In this document: one piece after another, positions 27,408-37,613 of the stretch
How the letters are laid out: each line of letters begins with the position of its first letter
How positions within the stretch are numbered: the stretch's first letter is position 1
Assembly: GCF_024505055.1 (NCBI RefSeq)
Contig: NZ_JANIBL010000017.1
Coordinates: forward strand, 1 to 64,000
Source: Methylomonas rosea
GTDB taxonomy: Bacteria; Pseudomonadota; Gammaproteobacteria; Methylococcales; Methylomonadaceae
Direction: 5' to 3'
Length of the DNA stretch: 64,000 bases
The notes under the pieces: model-generated
Told to the model about the DNA's origin: nothing
The model's input: only the letters and a program-made list of their open reading frames with translations
The model's database searches: none
Made by a program: the position numbers and the translations under genes

Positions 27408-29495
27408 CTAAACCTCGGCGTAATGGCGGCTATGGCCGATCCAGCGTTGGATCAGCGGTTGAATGGCGTCTGGATGTTGGCGATGGATCAATTGCGCGGC
27501 GGCCGGGATCAGTTCCAGCAGGTCGCTGTCGCGGCTCAAGTCAGCGATTTTGAATTGCATCTGCCCGGTTTGGCGTGTGCCCATTACTTCGCCGGGGCCG
27601 CGCAATTCCAAGTCTTTTTCGGCGATGACAAAGCCGTCATTGCTTTCTTTCAGGATAGCCAGGCGTTGCTTGCCAGCTTGCGAGAGTGGTGCTTGATAGA
27701 GCAGCAAGCAATAGCTATCCTGATTGCCGCGGCCAACACGCCCGCGTAATTGATGCAATTGTGATAAGCCCAAACGCTCCGGGTTTTCGATGATCATCAG
27801 GCCGGCGTTCGGTACGTCCACACCCACTTCTATCACCGTGGTGGCAACCAGTAAGTCGCAATCGCGATTTTTAAAAGCTTGCATCACAGCGTCTTTTTCA
27901 GCGGCTTTCATCCGGCCATGCACCAGGCCGACACGTACGTTCGGCAGGGCTTGGCACAGATAAGCGGCGGTTTTCTCGGCGGCCTCGCATTGCAGGGCTT
28001 CCGATTCCTCGATTAGGGTGCATACCCAATAGGCTTGGCGTTGCTGTGCGACCCAGTGTTCGATACGGCCGATGACTTCTTCGCGGCGCTCCGAGGAAAT
28101 CACACTGGTGGCAATGGGTTTTCGGCCGGGAGGTAGTTCATCAATGATGGAAATGTCCAAATCGGAATATTGCAGCATCGCCAAGGTGCGTGGAATCGGC
28201 GTGGCAGTCATGATCAATTGATGCGGTCTTAGGCCGCCATGTTGGCCTTTTTCGCGCAGGGCCAAGCGCTGATGGACGCCGAAGCGGTGCTGTTCGTCGA
28301 TAACGATCAAGCCCAGCTTATGAAAATGCACGCTGTCTTGAAAGAGTGCGTGCGTGCCGATCACGATATTGGCCGAGCCGTCCGCTAGGGCATCCAAAGT
28401 GGCTTGCCGGGATTTACCTTTCAATTGCCCGGTCAGAAACAGCACTTGGTGGCCGGTTTCGGCGAACCATAGGCTGAAGTTACGAAAGTGCTGTTCGGCT
28501 AATAATTCCGTTGGCGCCATGATCGCGACTTGATAACCCGAGTTCAGCGCCAGCAAGCTGGCCAGAGCAGCTACCACGGTCTTGCCGGAACCAACGTCAC
28601 CTTGCACTAGGCGCAGCATGGGTTGCGCTAGGTGGCAATCTGCTTCGATCTCGGTACTGACTCGCTGCTGCGCACTGGTCAACTGAAACGGCAAGCTTTT
28701 CAGAAACGCTCGTTTGGCAGCCTGGTCTATTTTAAATATCGGCGACTGCCAGCTTTTGTAAGCCAATTTGCCTTGCAGTAGCGCCAGATGGTGGGCCAGA
28801 AACTCTTCAAACACCAGGCGTTTTAACGCGGGCAAGGAACCGCCGCTGATGATTTCCGCTGACATATGCGGCGGCGGATTATGTAGGGTTTGTAGCGCGT
28901 CGTTGAGGGAAGGGTAAGCATGCTCGGTCAGCAAATTAGCCGGCAGCCAGTCTTTGATCGCGTTGTCGCTTGCCAGGCATAGCGCTAATGCCTGTTTGAT
29001 GGCTTTGCGGAGCGCGGATTGGGAAATGCCTTCGGTCAGCGGATAGACCGGTGTTAGAGTAGATTCCAGTAGTTGCTCGGCGGCAGAAACGATTTTGTAT
29101 TCCGGATGCACCATTTCCAGACCATTGTATCCATAGCGAATTTCGCCGAAACAGCCGAGTAGGGTACCCGGTTTAAGCTGTTGGCTTTGTTGGACGCTGA
29201 AGTGGAAAAACCGGATCGACAAACTGCCGCTGTCGTCGGCAATGCGGCAAATCACACTGGGACGGCCGCGTTGAATGCTGTCGGTAAATTCCACGCTGCC
29301 GCAGACTAAGGTGGTCATGCCGGGTGACAATTGAGATATAGCCGTGATGCGGCTGCGATCCTGATAGCGTAAGGGTAGGTGGAACAACAGGTCTTGGAGG
29401 GTATGGATGCCCAATTTTTCCAGGCGGGCGGCGGACTGTGAACCGATGCCTGTCAACGTGGTGACAGGCTGTTTGTGCGGTTCCGGGTGATTCAT
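27408..29495 (-). CDS. recG: ATP-dependent DNA helicase RecG
   Basis: Branch-migration helicase for stalled forks and recombination intermediates. The 695-residue length is normal. A wedge domain covers ~1-160; Walker A is GDVGSGKTVVA near residue 300; the DExQ-like box is VIDEQHRFG; motif III is TATPIPRTLA; and the C-terminal helicase lobe has GLSQLHQLRGRVGRG. It lies between ridA and ubiC. Confidence 0.96.
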   Translation of the reverse strand: MNHPEPHKQPVTTLTGIGSQSAARLEKLGIHTLQDLLFHLPLRYQDRSRITAISQLSPGMTTLVCGSVEFTDSIQRGRPSVICRIADDSGSLSIRFFHFSVQQSQQLKPGTLLGCFGEIRYGYNGLEMVHPEYKIVSAAEQLLESTLTPVYPLTEGISQSALRKAIKQALALCLASDNAIKDWLPANLLTEHAYPSLNDALQTLHNPPPHMSAEIISGGSLPALKRLVFEEFLAHHLALLQGKLAYKSWQSPIFKIDQAAKRAFLKSLPFQLTSAQQRVSTEIEADCHLAQPMLRLVQGDVGSGKTVVAALASLLALNSGYQVAIMAPTELLAEQHFRNFSLWFAETGHQVLFLTGQLKGKSRQATLDALADGSANIVIGTHALFQDSVHFHKLGLIVIDEQHRFGVHQRLALREKGQHGGLRPHQLIMTATPIPRTLAMLQYSDLDISIIDELPPGRKPIATSVISSERREEVIGRIEHWVAQQRQAYWVCTLIEESEALQCEAAEKTAAYLCQALPNVRVGLVHGRMKAAEKDAVMQAFKNRDCDLLVATTVIEVGVDVPNAGLMIIENPERLGLSQLHQLRGRVGRGNQDSYCLLLYQAPLSQAGKQRLAILKESNDGFVIAEKDLELRGPGEVMGTRQTGQMQFKIADLSRDSDLLELIPAAAQLIHRQHPDAIQPLIQRWIGHSRHYAEV

Positions 29496-29537
29496 GAATA
29501 AGCAATTGAGGCGAATTGACGCGCCTCGCGGACTTGA

Positions 29538-29933
29538 TCAGTAATATTCGTTGCGCAATACCATGACGCCGTCCATTTCCACGCCAACGCCTTTGGGTAA
29601 TGCCGCAACGCCAATCGCGGCGCGCGCGGGGTAGGGCTGGCTGAAATATTCGGCCATGATTTCATTGACCACCGGAAAGTTGCTTAAATCGGTCAGAAAC
29701 ACGTTTAGCTTGACGATGTCGTTGAAATCACCGCCTGCGGCTTCGGCTACCGCTTTCAGATTATCGAATACCCGGCGGATATGCACAGCGATGTCGCCAT
29801 CCACTACTTGCATGGTTTCCGGATCGAGCGGGATCTGTCCGGATAAATAAACAGTCTCGCCGACTTTGATAGCTTGCGAATAGGTGCCGATGGCTTGCGG
29901 GGCCAACGGCGTCGAGATGATTTCCTTGTTCAT
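29538..29933 (-). CDS. ridA: RidA-family reactive intermediate deaminase
   Basis: A 131-residue YjgF/RidA trimer subunit that hydrolyses reactive enamine/imine intermediates such as 2-aminoacrylate. Signature residues are the N-terminal [13 protein letters not shown], the arginine in [15 protein letters not shown], and VEMDGVM at the end. Starts one base after spoT, a common arrangement. Confidence 0.94.
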   Translation of the reverse strand: MNKEIISTPLAPQAIGTYSQAIKVGETVYLSGQIPLDPETMQVVDGDIAVHIRRVFDNLKAVAEAAGGDFNDIVKLNVFLTDLSNFPVVNEIMAEYFSQPYPARAAIGVAALPKGVGVEMDGVMVLRNEYY

Positions 29934-29934
29934 G

Positions 29935-32118
29935 CTATGCCTTGATGCGGGTAATTTTTAAAACGATGGAGAGTTTTTTCAGTTTACGGATGATAGTGGC
30001 CAGATGCACGCGATCCTTCACGGCTAAGGTCAGCAAATCGACTGAGACGCGATCATCCTGGCTGACCACGGTAATATTTTCGATATTGGAATCCATGCTG
30101 GAGATGGTCGAGGCGATGGTGGCCAGCGAGCCGCGTTGGTTGAGCAATTCTATGCGAATTTCGGCGGGGAATTCTCCGCTGGCTTCCGGGCTCCATTCCA
30201 CATCCAGCCAGGTAGTCTGTTTTTTTCTGACTTCGTTGCTGTTACGGCATTCGTGATGATGGACGACGATGCCTTTGCCGGGATTGAAGAAGCCGATAAT
30301 CGAGTCGCCGGGAATCGGCCGGCAGCATTTGGCTAGGCTGACCACGATGCCCTCGGTGCCTTTGATGATTAAAGGCGTTTTATGGGTGGATTCGTTGTCG
30401 TCGAGTTTGACTGCCGCGTTAACGTCGGTTTGGCTGATGCGTTTCGCCACCAGGAAGGGCATGCGATTACCCAGGCCGATGTCTTCCAGTAACTCGTTCA
30501 TCGAGTGTTTTTTCAAAACCTGTAACACCTGGATGATGCGGGTATTGTCGACATTTTCCAGTTGAATACCTAGGCTCTGCAACTCTTTTTCCAGTAGACG
30601 GCGGCCAAGATTGATCGCTTCCTGCTGGTTGAAGTTTTTCAAATAGGCGCGGATGCAGCTACGGGCCTTGGCTGTGGTGACATAGTTCAACCACAGGGGG
30701 TTGGGTCTGGCCCAGGTGGCGGTGATTACTTCCACCGTCATGCCGTTTTCCAGCTTGGTTTGCAGCGGCACTAGTTTCTTGTCGATGCGCGCGGAAATAC
30801 AGGCGTTGCCGACATCGGTATGCACCAGATAAGCAAAATCGACGATGGTCGCTCCGCGCGGCAGTTTGATGATCTTGCCCTTGGGGGTAAACACGAAAAC
30901 TTCTTGCGGGAACAGATCGACTTTTAAGTTATCGATGAATTCCAGTGAATCGCCGGCGGATTTTTGGATCTCCAATAAATCGCGCAGCCATTCGTTGGCG
31001 CGGGCCTGGATGGTTTCGCTTTTATCATTGTCGGATTTATATAGCCAGTGCGCAGCAATTCCCGATTCCGAAAGACGATGCATCTCGTGGGTGCGAATCT
31101 GAATTTCGATAGGTACGCCGTAAGGGCCTATCAATATTGTATGTAGCGACTGATAACCGTTGGCTTTGGGCAAGGCTATGTAGTCCTTGAAGCGGCCGGG
31201 CACCGGTTTATATAAATTATGCACGCAGCCTAAAGCCCGATAACAGTCGTCGACTTGCTGACAATAAATCCGGAAGGCGTAAACGTCGAAGACATCAGTA
31301 AACGAGATCCGCTTGCTGAGCATTTTTTGATAAATGCTGGCGATGTTTTTCTCTCGTCCAGCCACCGCACCGTCCAAGTTGGATTCGTTTAGACGATTTT
31401 GGATGGCATTCTGGATGGTATCGATGATTTCCTTACGGTTACCCCGCGATTTTTTCACGGCATTATTGATGGCCGTATAGCGGTTGGGGTAGAGCGCTTT
31501 AAAGCCCAGCGATTCCAGCTGATGCCGAACATCATTCATGCCCAGACGATTCGCGATCGGGGCGTAAATTTCCAGCGTTTCCTTGGCGATGCGGCGTTTT
31601 TTGTCGACCGGCATATTGCCCATGGTTTGCATATTGTGCAAACGGTCGGCGAGTTTGACGACAATTACGCGCAGATCTTGCGCCATGGCCAGGAACATTT
31701 TTCTGACGTTTTCCGCTTGCGCTTCCGCGCGGGAGCGGCTGTCGATTTTGGAGAGTTTGGTCACGCCGTCAACCAGCTCGGCAACTTCGATGCCAAACTG
31801 CTCGCCCAGTTGCTCCTTGCTGATAGGGGTATCTTCGATTACATCGTGCAGAATGGCCGCCATGATGCCATGGTGATCCATGTGCATGCTGGCCAGAGTG
31901 ATTGCTACGGATACCGGATGGCAGATATAGGCTTCGCCGCTTCTGCGGAATTGCCCGGAATGCGCGGCCGCGCCGAAATGATAGGCGCGGATCACATCGT
32001 TGATTTGTTCTTGGTCGAGATAGCTGCGCAGGATTTCGCAGAGCTGATGAAGAAGTTTTTCTTCAGGATGCTCGATAGCAGGTAGCGCTGGTGCGAGTTT
32101 GACAGCTATCTCGGGCAT
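29935..32118 (-). CDS. spoT: Bifunctional (p)ppGpp synthetase/hydrolase SpoT
   Basis: Controls the stringent-response alarmone. Of 727 residues, ~45-200 form the HD hydrolase ([29 protein letters not shown]), ~240-350 the synthetase, ~390-450 a TGS domain ([22 protein letters not shown]), and the C-terminal ~75 an ACT domain. The intact HDVIEDT motif marks SpoT rather than the hydrolase-dead RelA. It lies five bases after rpoZ. Confidence 0.95.
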   Translation of the reverse strand: MPEIAVKLAPALPAIEHPEEKLLHQLCEILRSYLDQEQINDVIRAYHFGAAAHSGQFRRSGEAYICHPVSVAITLASMHMDHHGIMAAILHDVIEDTPISKEQLGEQFGIEVAELVDGVTKLSKIDSRSRAEAQAENVRKMFLAMAQDLRVIVVKLADRLHNMQTMGNMPVDKKRRIAKETLEIYAPIANRLGMNDVRHQLESLGFKALYPNRYTAINNAVKKSRGNRKEIIDTIQNAIQNRLNESNLDGAVAGREKNIASIYQKMLSKRISFTDVFDVYAFRIYCQQVDDCYRALGCVHNLYKPVPGRFKDYIALPKANGYQSLHTILIGPYGVPIEIQIRTHEMHRLSESGIAAHWLYKSDNDKSETIQARANEWLRDLLEIQKSAGDSLEFIDNLKVDLFPQEVFVFTPKGKIIKLPRGATIVDFAYLVHTDVGNACISARIDKKLVPLQTKLENGMTVEVITATWARPNPLWLNYVTTAKARSCIRAYLKNFNQQEAINLGRRLLEKELQSLGIQLENVDNTRIIQVLQVLKKHSMNELLEDIGLGNRMPFLVAKRISQTDVNAAVKLDDNESTHKTPLIIKGTEGIVVSLAKCCRPIPGDSIIGFFNPGKGIVVHHHECRNSNEVRKKQTTWLDVEWSPEASGEFPAEIRIELLNQRGSLATIASTISSMDSNIENITVVSQDDRVSVDLLTLAVKDRVHLATIIRKLKKLSIVLKITRIKA

Positions 32119-32123
32119 GGACG

Positions 32124-32363
32124 TTAGATTTCCAGATGGGTTTCCGAAACGTATCCCGCGCGATGCAAACGGTCGATATTCTCTTCGTTGACAAAGCCGG
32201 CAGCAATTTCGCGAAGCGCCAATACGGTGTCCTTGTCTTTGCCGCGTGGAATGAATTCATCGGCGCCTTTTTCCAATTGCCGTGCTCTTTTGCTGGCGAG
32301 TAACACCAATTTGAAACGGTTTTCAACATTTTCCAAACAATCTTCAACGGTAACGCGTGCCAT
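32124..32363 (-). CDS. rpoZ: RNA polymerase omega subunit
   Basis: A 79-residue omega subunit that stabilises the beta-prime subunit and, in E. coli, forms part of a ppGpp site. [20 protein letters not shown] and the [11 protein letters not shown] helix are diagnostic. It is upstream of spoT, the usual gammaproteobacterial order; gmk, often next to it, is not here. Confidence 0.96.
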   Translation of the reverse strand: MARVTVEDCLENVENRFKLVLLASKRARQLEKGADEFIPRGKDKDTVLALREIAAGFVNEENIDRLHRAGYVSETHLEI

Positions 32364-32436
32364 GATTAAACCTTATCTGAGTTTGCGGGGGAGCTTTGCC
32401 CGGTAGACTGTAACAGTATCGAGCGGACAAGGTTGA

Positions 32437-32466
32437 ATTATAAGATAAATGGCGCACTTAGGCCAA
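32437..32466 (-). promoter_or_regulatory. Likely sigma-70 promoter for rpoZ-spoT
   Basis: On the minus strand, TTGGCC (32461-32466) and a perfect TATAAT (32437-32442) are separated by 18 bases, about 75 bases before the rpoZ ATG. Confidence 0.65.
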
Positions 32467-32511
32467 TCGAGGCTGCAAGCGGATAGCTGGAGAAGGTAAA
32501 ACGACAGGCAA

Positions 32512-32705
32512 TAAAAAGCCCGCTATACGCGGGCCCGTCCTGTTTGTTGTAATTATTATTGTTATTGTTTTGGACGCCTGCCTTAGGGCAGTTTAGTCAA
32601 GCAATTACTATTTTATAGTTATTATTATCAGCCATTTTACTGGCTGTTTCCCTCCCCCCTCAAAGATACAACCCGTTAAGGTTGAACGCACTCCGTATTC
32701 AAGGT
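32512..32705 (-). ncRNA. Candidate small RNA or micro-ORF transcript between bepA and rpoZ
   Basis: On the minus strand a promoter-like pair (TTGGAC 32736-32741, TACACT 32712-32717, spacing 18) is followed by an AG-rich stretch and hairpin CAGCCA/TGGCTG (32629-32646). Next come a short frame MADNNNYKIVIA (32597-32635), hairpin CTGCC/GGCAG (32578-32591) and a terminator. The order promoter, stems, terminator suggests a discrete ~190-base RNA. I know no family for it. It may instead be a processed end of the bepA message, which stops at 32839. Confidence 0.45.
32513..32534 (-). terminator. Rho-independent terminator of the candidate small RNA
   Basis: On the minus strand GCCCGC-gtata-GCGGGC is followed by TTTTTATT. 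Confidence 0.85.
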
Positions 32706-32838
32706 GGGCGAAGTGTATTTTAAAAAAAACCGGGTGTCCAACAAAAAAATCAGTTTTATTTTGGGAAATGGTTTCGCCACGAAATTAATTTTCTTAAACA
32801 GAAACTTAGCTAGCATCAGGTTTTTCTAATATTTAAAA

Positions 32839-34290
32839 TTAGCGCTCCGCTCGGCGCGATTCTTCCTCACTGAGAAAGAAATTTAGCCGTTCGTTCAGGA
32901 TGGCCTGTAGTTGAAAGCTGAGATCGTTCTGCTGTTTTGCCAATCTGATTTGCATGATCGCCGCTTCGGTTTCGCCGCTGGCGTAATAATACTCGGCCAT
33001 GTAGCGATGCGATTCCCCTGGCTGCTTGAGGTCGGCGAAAATCTGCGCGAGTAGTTCGTAATAATATGGCTGGTCTTTCTCGCTGTCCGACAAGCTTTGT
33101 ATTACTTGCTTCGCGCGTTGCGGTTGAGAGTTTTTGACCAGGCTGCGGGTATATTGAATTTTCAGCGCGTCGTTGTTGGGGAAGGTATTAATCGCTTTTT
33201 CAAATAATTTGCCGGCTTTTTCGTAGTCGTGAGCATCCATGGCCGCGCGGGCCAAGGCTGATATATATTGCGGTTGAGCCGGATATTGCTCGGTGAGTTT
33301 TTGAAAAATTTCGCTGGCGGCGGCATATTGTTGATTTTCCAAATACACCAACCCTATGCCGTAGCGGGCAACGGCGCGTTGTTCCGGTGTGCCTTGCATT
33401 TCAAGCGTGGTGAAATGCTGTAGTGGAGTGCGTTTGTCCTGTGCGGATAGCACGGTAAGCTTGGCTTTGGTCAACAAGTACGCTAATGAATCCGGATATT
33501 GCCGGTACGGATAGATTTCCGCTCTGCCGCGGGTGTCGGCGACGCGGTTCTCGGATACCGGATGCGTCCTTAAAAATTCAGGTACGCCTTTGCCGTAATA
33601 GCGGGTGGATTGCTGCAAGCGTTCGAAAAAGGTCGGCATGCTGCGCGGGTCGTAATTGGCGCCTGCCAAGGTTTGCATACCCACCCGGTCGGCTTCTTTT
33701 TCGTGGTCGCGGGTAAAGTCGATTTGAAACTGAATATTGCCGGCTTGGATTGCCATCAAAGCCGCTTGACCCATGTTGGGCGACTGGGTGCCGATTAATA
33801 TGGCCGCCAACGTGGCCGCGACTGTCGGAATCGACATTTTGCTGGCTTTTTCGATCGATCTATACAGATGACGTTGGGTAACGTGAGCAATCTCGTGAGC
33901 CATTACCGACGCCAGTTCGCTTTCTGCTTCGGTCAACAGAATCAAGCCGGAATTGACCCCGATGTAGCCGCCCGGGCCGGCAAAAGCGTTGATGTTGGGG
34001 TCCATCACGACAAAAAAGTGGAAGGGATTGGACGGCGTATCGCTATGGGACGCTAATTGCCGACCTATGTTCTGGATGTATTGCTGGATTTCCACATCCT
34101 GGTTAATCTCTGTTTGTTGATGCAAATTACGAAAAAATGCTTCGCCGAATTCCTTTTCCTGGGCGGGTGAAATGATGGCGCCAGCCGAATCGCCCATGTC
34201 CGGCAGTTGGATTTTTTCGATATCCAAGGCTCGCGGCGAAGAACAGAACAGGATCAGGCCAAGGCTAAAAATAAGAGGCTTAAGTGTCAT
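32839..34290 (-). CDS. bepA: Periplasmic M48 metalloprotease/chaperone BepA-like with TPR domain
   Basis: A 483-residue exported protein (signal peptide ~1-21) of the BepA/YfgC family, which assists or degrades outer-membrane proteins at the BAM and LPS machinery. The zinc site is HEIAH near residue 136 with the third ligand in FTRDHEKEADRVG. Residues ~300-460 form TPR helices (YGIGLVYLENQQYAAASEIF, DYEKAGKLFEKAINTFP). It sits apart from other genes, with ~300 bases of noncoding sequence downstream. Confidence 0.92.
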   Translation of the reverse strand: MTLKPLIFSLGLILFCSSPRALDIEKIQLPDMGDSAGAIISPAQEKEFGEAFFRNLHQQTEINQDVEIQQYIQNIGRQLASHSDTPSNPFHFFVVMDPNINAFAGPGGYIGVNSGLILLTEAESELASVMAHEIAHVTQRHLYRSIEKASKMSIPTVAATLAAILIGTQSPNMGQAALMAIQAGNIQFQIDFTRDHEKEADRVGMQTLAGANYDPRSMPTFFERLQQSTRYYGKGVPEFLRTHPVSENRVADTRGRAEIYPYRQYPDSLAYLLTKAKLTVLSAQDKRTPLQHFTTLEMQGTPEQRAVARYGIGLVYLENQQYAAASEIFQKLTEQYPAQPQYISALARAAMDAHDYEKAGKLFEKAINTFPNNDALKIQYTRSLVKNSQPQRAKQVIQSLSDSEKDQPYYYELLAQIFADLKQPGESHRYMAEYYYASGETEAAIMQIRLAKQQNDLSFQLQAILNERLNFFLSEEESRRAER

Positions 34291-34416
34291 GGAAGCTCGG
34301 ACTGGAAGCGGTAAATTTGGTTCAAAGGCAAAACAATGCGCGGCAAAAGCGGGCAGCTTGAGTGTGCTCGTATTAAAATACGCCAGATATCAGTTTAACG
34401 ATTATTTTACAGCGCG

Positions 34417-34806
34417 ATGAAATATGCCGTACAAGTTAATGCCAGTCCTTACGCCAGCAATGCCGGCCTGAATGCCTACCGGTTTATTCAAGCTGCGTTG
34501 GCGGCCGAGCACCAAATTCTGCGAGTATTTTTTTACAAGGAAGGCATCTATCATGCTTTTCGTTATGCCAATCCTCCGGATGACGAAATGTCGATTACCC
34601 AGCATTGGTCTGCTTTGGCTGAACAATATGGCTTGGATTTAGTGGTATGCATCTCAGCCGCACAGCGCCGGGGTTTGTTGTGTGCCGATGAAGCGGTGCG
34701 GCAGGATAAGCAGGATGACGATACGGCGCCAGGGTTTCGGATAGCCGGTTTGGGGCAATGGCTGGAAGCCACATTGTTGGCTGACCGCAGTATTGTTTTC
34801 GGTTAA
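34417..34806 (+). CDS. tusD: Sulfurtransferase TusD (DsrE family)
   Basis: A 129-residue DsrE-fold sulfur carrier. The catalytic cysteine is in RRGLLCADEA near residue 88. In E. coli, TusD receives sulfur from TusA and passes it via TusE to MnmA for 2-thiouridine in tRNA. ATG follows a GCGCG sequence without a strong ribosome site. It is followed eight bases later by tusC. Confidence 0.9.
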   Translation: MKYAVQVNASPYASNAGLNAYRFIQAALAAEHQILRVFFYKEGIYHAFRYANPPDDEMSITQHWSALAEQYGLDLVVCISAAQRRGLLCADEAVRQDKQDDDTAPGFRIAGLGQWLEATLLADRSIVFG

Positions 34807-34813
34807 TTGTGCA

Positions 34814-35170
34814 ATGAAACGCTATCTATTTATTATGCGCCGCTTGCCTTACAGCGGTACTCATCTGCAAGAAACCCTGGACGCGATTTTGACTGCGGCT
34901 GCCTTTGATCAGCACGTTGCATTACTATTCGTCGATGATGCCGTGTGGCAATTGAAAAATCAGCAGCAACCGACCGGATTAGGTTTAAAGGATACCTCGG
35001 CAATTTTCCAGGCCTTGCAAATTTACGACGTCAACGATGTGTACATAGAACAAGAATCTTTGCAGGCAGCCGGGCTAACATCCACGGATTTGATCTTGCC
35101 TGTTGTCAGTCTGCCACGCGCCGAAGTTAGCGGCTTGATGCGCACTTATGACCTTATTATTCCTGATTGA
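34814..35170 (+). CDS. tusC: Sulfurtransferase-associated TusC (DsrF family)
   Basis: A 118-residue DsrF-fold subunit starting MKRYLFIMRRLPYSGTHLQE. The longer frame (from 34793) overlaps tusD and is rejected because the family starts with this methionine. TusC normally forms a heterohexamer with TusB and TusD. No tusB is seen downstream: the following 90 bases carry no suitable frame. VGLKDTSAIFQALQIYDVND resembles the core helix of the family. Confidence 0.88.
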   Translation: MKRYLFIMRRLPYSGTHLQETLDAILTAAAFDQHVALLFVDDAVWQLKNQQQPTGLGLKDTSAIFQALQIYDVNDVYIEQESLQAAGLTSTDLILPVVSLPRAEVSGLMRTYDLIIPD

Positions 35171-35260
35171 CGCGACGGAATTAAGCAGTTGAAGCCGCTT
35201 AAGCTAAAATTCCTTATTCGAAATATTACCCCACTTAAATAGACCGAGGACGAGCACACC

Positions 35261-35845
35261 ATGGCGGATGAAATTGAAGAAAAAAGGCGCTATTTCCGAG
35301 TCAACGACACGATAAATCTGCTGCACAAAGTCATCGACAAAAAAAATGTCGACGCCTTGAGTCATGTTTCGAATGATGTGTTGGGAAATTGTTCATTAAC
35401 GTCCGCGTTGGACGTGTTGGCGCAGGAAGCGCGAATGTTGTCGCCGCGCCTGGAAAGGCGCGATCCGGAAATGTTCGAATACCTTAAGATCATCGACACC
35501 AAGATCAACCTGATCGCACAGGCGATCAGCGCGCAGAGCGAGGAGTTTTCCGAGCACGATACCCGCGAAGTAAGCCTTAGCGCGACCGGATTGGCTTTTA
35601 GCAATGAAACGCCGATAGAGGTTGGCGAGCTATTGGAACTGCGGATGCTGCTGACCTCCTGTATGGCGGTGATCGTTGCCTACGCGAGCGTCGTACAGTG
35701 TAAGGATATTTCCGAAGAGAGCCCGGAGCGGCCGTTTTCTATCTGCGTCGAGTACGTCAATCTCACTGAAGACGATAGAGAGCTGTTGATCAAGCATGTC
35801 GTTAAAAAACAACTACAGCAATTGCGTGATAAAAACGAGTTTTAG
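35261..35845 (+). CDS. PilZ-domain protein
   Basis: A 194-residue protein. RRYFRVND near residue 9 and DTREVSLSATGLAF near residue 100 supply the separated Arg-x3-Arg-like and (D/N)xSxxG-like parts of a c-di-GMP-binding PilZ domain; the first motif is RRYFR and the second SLSATG, so binding is plausible but the consensus is loose. A helical region of about 80 residues is inserted between them. GAGGACGAG lies before the ATG. No genes for cyclic-di-GMP enzymes are next to it. Confidence 0.78.
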   Translation: MADEIEEKRRYFRVNDTINLLHKVIDKKNVDALSHVSNDVLGNCSLTSALDVLAQEARMLSPRLERRDPEMFEYLKIIDTKINLIAQAISAQSEEFSEHDTREVSLSATGLAFSNETPIEVGELLELRMLLTSCMAVIVAYASVVQCKDISEESPERPFSICVEYVNLTEDDRELLIKHVVKKQLQQLRDKNEF

Positions 35846-35886
35846 CTGCGTAGTGCAGTTCTACAGCAGGTTCGGCAGGTTGACGA

Positions 35887-36876
35887 TTGATCTCTCTTAA
35901 ACTCAAACAGTTGCTAAATGCTCTGGCTGATGGTCGATTCCACTCCGGGACCGAGTTGGCGGGCTTGCTGGGCGTTAGTCGTTCGGCAGTATGGAAACAC
36001 TTAAGCGCATTGTCTGAATTCGGTGTCGAGTTACTAGCGGTATCCGGCAAAGGTTACCGCCTGCATCGCCCCCTACAACTGCTGGATGCGCAACTGATCG
36101 ATCAGTATTTGGAGTCTCGGGTCAGACCCTTACTCGCTGAGCTGGAAATTCACGATCAGATTCATTCTACCAATACCTATTTATTGGAAAAGGCGGGGCA
36201 GGGCGCTGACATCGGCTCGGTCTGTTTGGCCGAACGGCAAACCGCGGGGAAAGGGCGGCGCGGTAGGCATTGGGTTTCGCCGTTTGGCCACAATATTTAC
36301 TTATCGATTTTGTGGCGCTTCCAGGGTGGGCCGGCAGCGATCACCGGATTGAGTCTGGCGATGGGCGTGGCGGTAATCCGGGCGTTGCGAGGTTTCGGGA
36401 TTTCCGATGTGGGTTTGAAATGGCCGAATGACATTTATTGGCGACAACGTAAATTGGCCGGGATTTTGATAGAGGTGTCCGGAGAAACTAGCGGACCGTG
36501 CCACGCGGTGATGGGTTTGGGCTTAAATGTCTACTTGCCGGCGCATGAAGGAGAGGGTATTGAGCAGGATTGGGTCGATTTGCACGGTATTTTGGCAGAA
36601 TCGATTCACGGTAAACGCAATGGACTGGTAGGCGAATTATTGAATCAGTTGTTACCGGTGCTGGCGGAGTACGAGACCCGTTCGCTGGGTTATTATCTCG
36701 AAGAATGGCGCGGCTACGATTGCATGCAAGGCAAGCAGGTCGATATTTTTATGCACGAACAGACGTTTAGCGGCGTGGTAACGGGCATCGACGATCAAGG
36801 CCTATTGCTGCTAGAACTAGCGGATGGTCAAATCCGCGCGTTCGCTTCCGGCGAAGTGAGTTTCCGACAACTATGA
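35887..36876 (+). CDS. birA: Bifunctional biotin-[acetyl-CoA-carboxylase] ligase and biotin repressor
   Basis: A 329-residue BirA with an N-terminal winged helix (GTELAGLLGVSRSAVWKHL, ~18-37) and a C-terminal ligase domain: ERQTAGKGRRGRHWVSP is the biotinyl-AMP loop and LKWPNDIYW the biotin site. The winged helix means it can act as a repressor, and a matching operator is seen before bioB. The start is TTG at 35887, required to keep the first helix. The stop overlaps coaX by four bases. Confidence 0.93.
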   Translation: MISLKLKQLLNALADGRFHSGTELAGLLGVSRSAVWKHLSALSEFGVELLAVSGKGYRLHRPLQLLDAQLIDQYLESRVRPLLAELEIHDQIHSTNTYLLEKAGQGADIGSVCLAERQTAGKGRRGRHWVSPFGHNIYLSILWRFQGGPAAITGLSLAMGVAVIRALRGFGISDVGLKWPNDIYWRQRKLAGILIEVSGETSGPCHAVMGLGLNVYLPAHEGEGIEQDWVDLHGILAESIHGKRNGLVGELLNQLLPVLAEYETRSLGYYLEEWRGYDCMQGKQVDIFMHEQTFSGVVTGIDDQGLLLLELADGQIRAFASGEVSFRQL

Positions 36877-37613
36877 TTTTATTGGTTGATATTGGCAACT
36901 CGCGTCTGAAATGGACCCAGGCAGATGCCGGTCGGCTGCAACCGACGATTTTTATGGATTATCGGCAAGCGGATTTTTTCGAACGCTTGCGTGAGTTTTG
37001 GCTGAATATCCTAGCTCCCAAACAAATAGCTATCGCGTCGGTATCGGAAAATGCTCTGACCTTATTGCTGGTTGACATGGCGCGCTCACTATGGCCCGGT
37101 ATTGAGGTAATCATTCCGCAGTCTTCGCCAACGGCTTTTAACGTCAAGAATGCGTATGCACAACCGGAGAAGTTGGGGGTGGATCGCTGGTTGGCATTGC
37201 AGGCGGCACACCGTTATTATCCAGGGGATACCTGTATTGTCGATTGCGGCACCGCTATTACAATTGATTTTATCGGGGCTGATGGCAGCCATCTGGGCGG
37301 CTTAATCAGTCCGGGGCTTTTGTTAATGAAAAAATCCTTGGCGCAAAATACCGCCGCGTTGGCGTTTAGTGAGGACCAGGCAGGTACAAGCTTGGCGGTT
37401 GTTACGGCGGCAGCCATCAATAACGGTACGTTGTTAGCTGCGGCTGGCCTGGTAGAGGCTACCTTGGCGCGGCAGCCCAAAGCGTATCGGCTGGTGTTGA
37501 GCGGTGGCGATGGCGAGACCTTAGCCAGACACCTGACAGTTCCAAGCATTCTCGACGGCGATTTGGTCTTTAAAGGCTTGCTCAATTATTGCCGAAATGA
37601 AAACGCCTCATGA
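36873..37613 (+). CDS. coaX: Type III pantothenate kinase
   Basis: Phosphorylates pantothenate in coenzyme A synthesis; an acetate/sugar kinase-fold enzyme of 246 residues. MILLVDIGNSRLKW is the phosphate-1 motif, YPGDTCIVDCGTAITIDFI phosphate-2, and GGLISPGL the pantothenate loop. It is coupled to birA and to the SPOR gene by four-base overlaps at both ends, an order also known in Pseudomonas. Confidence 0.95.
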   Translation: MILLVDIGNSRLKWTQADAGRLQPTIFMDYRQADFFERLREFWLNILAPKQIAIASVSENALTLLLVDMARSLWPGIEVIIPQSSPTAFNVKNAYAQPEKLGVDRWLALQAAHRYYPGDTCIVDCGTAITIDFIGADGSHLGGLISPGLLLMKKSLAQNTAALAFSEDQAGTSLAVVTAAAINNGTLLAAAGLVEATLARQPKAYRLVLSGGDGETLARHLTVPSILDGDLVFKGLLNYCRNENAS

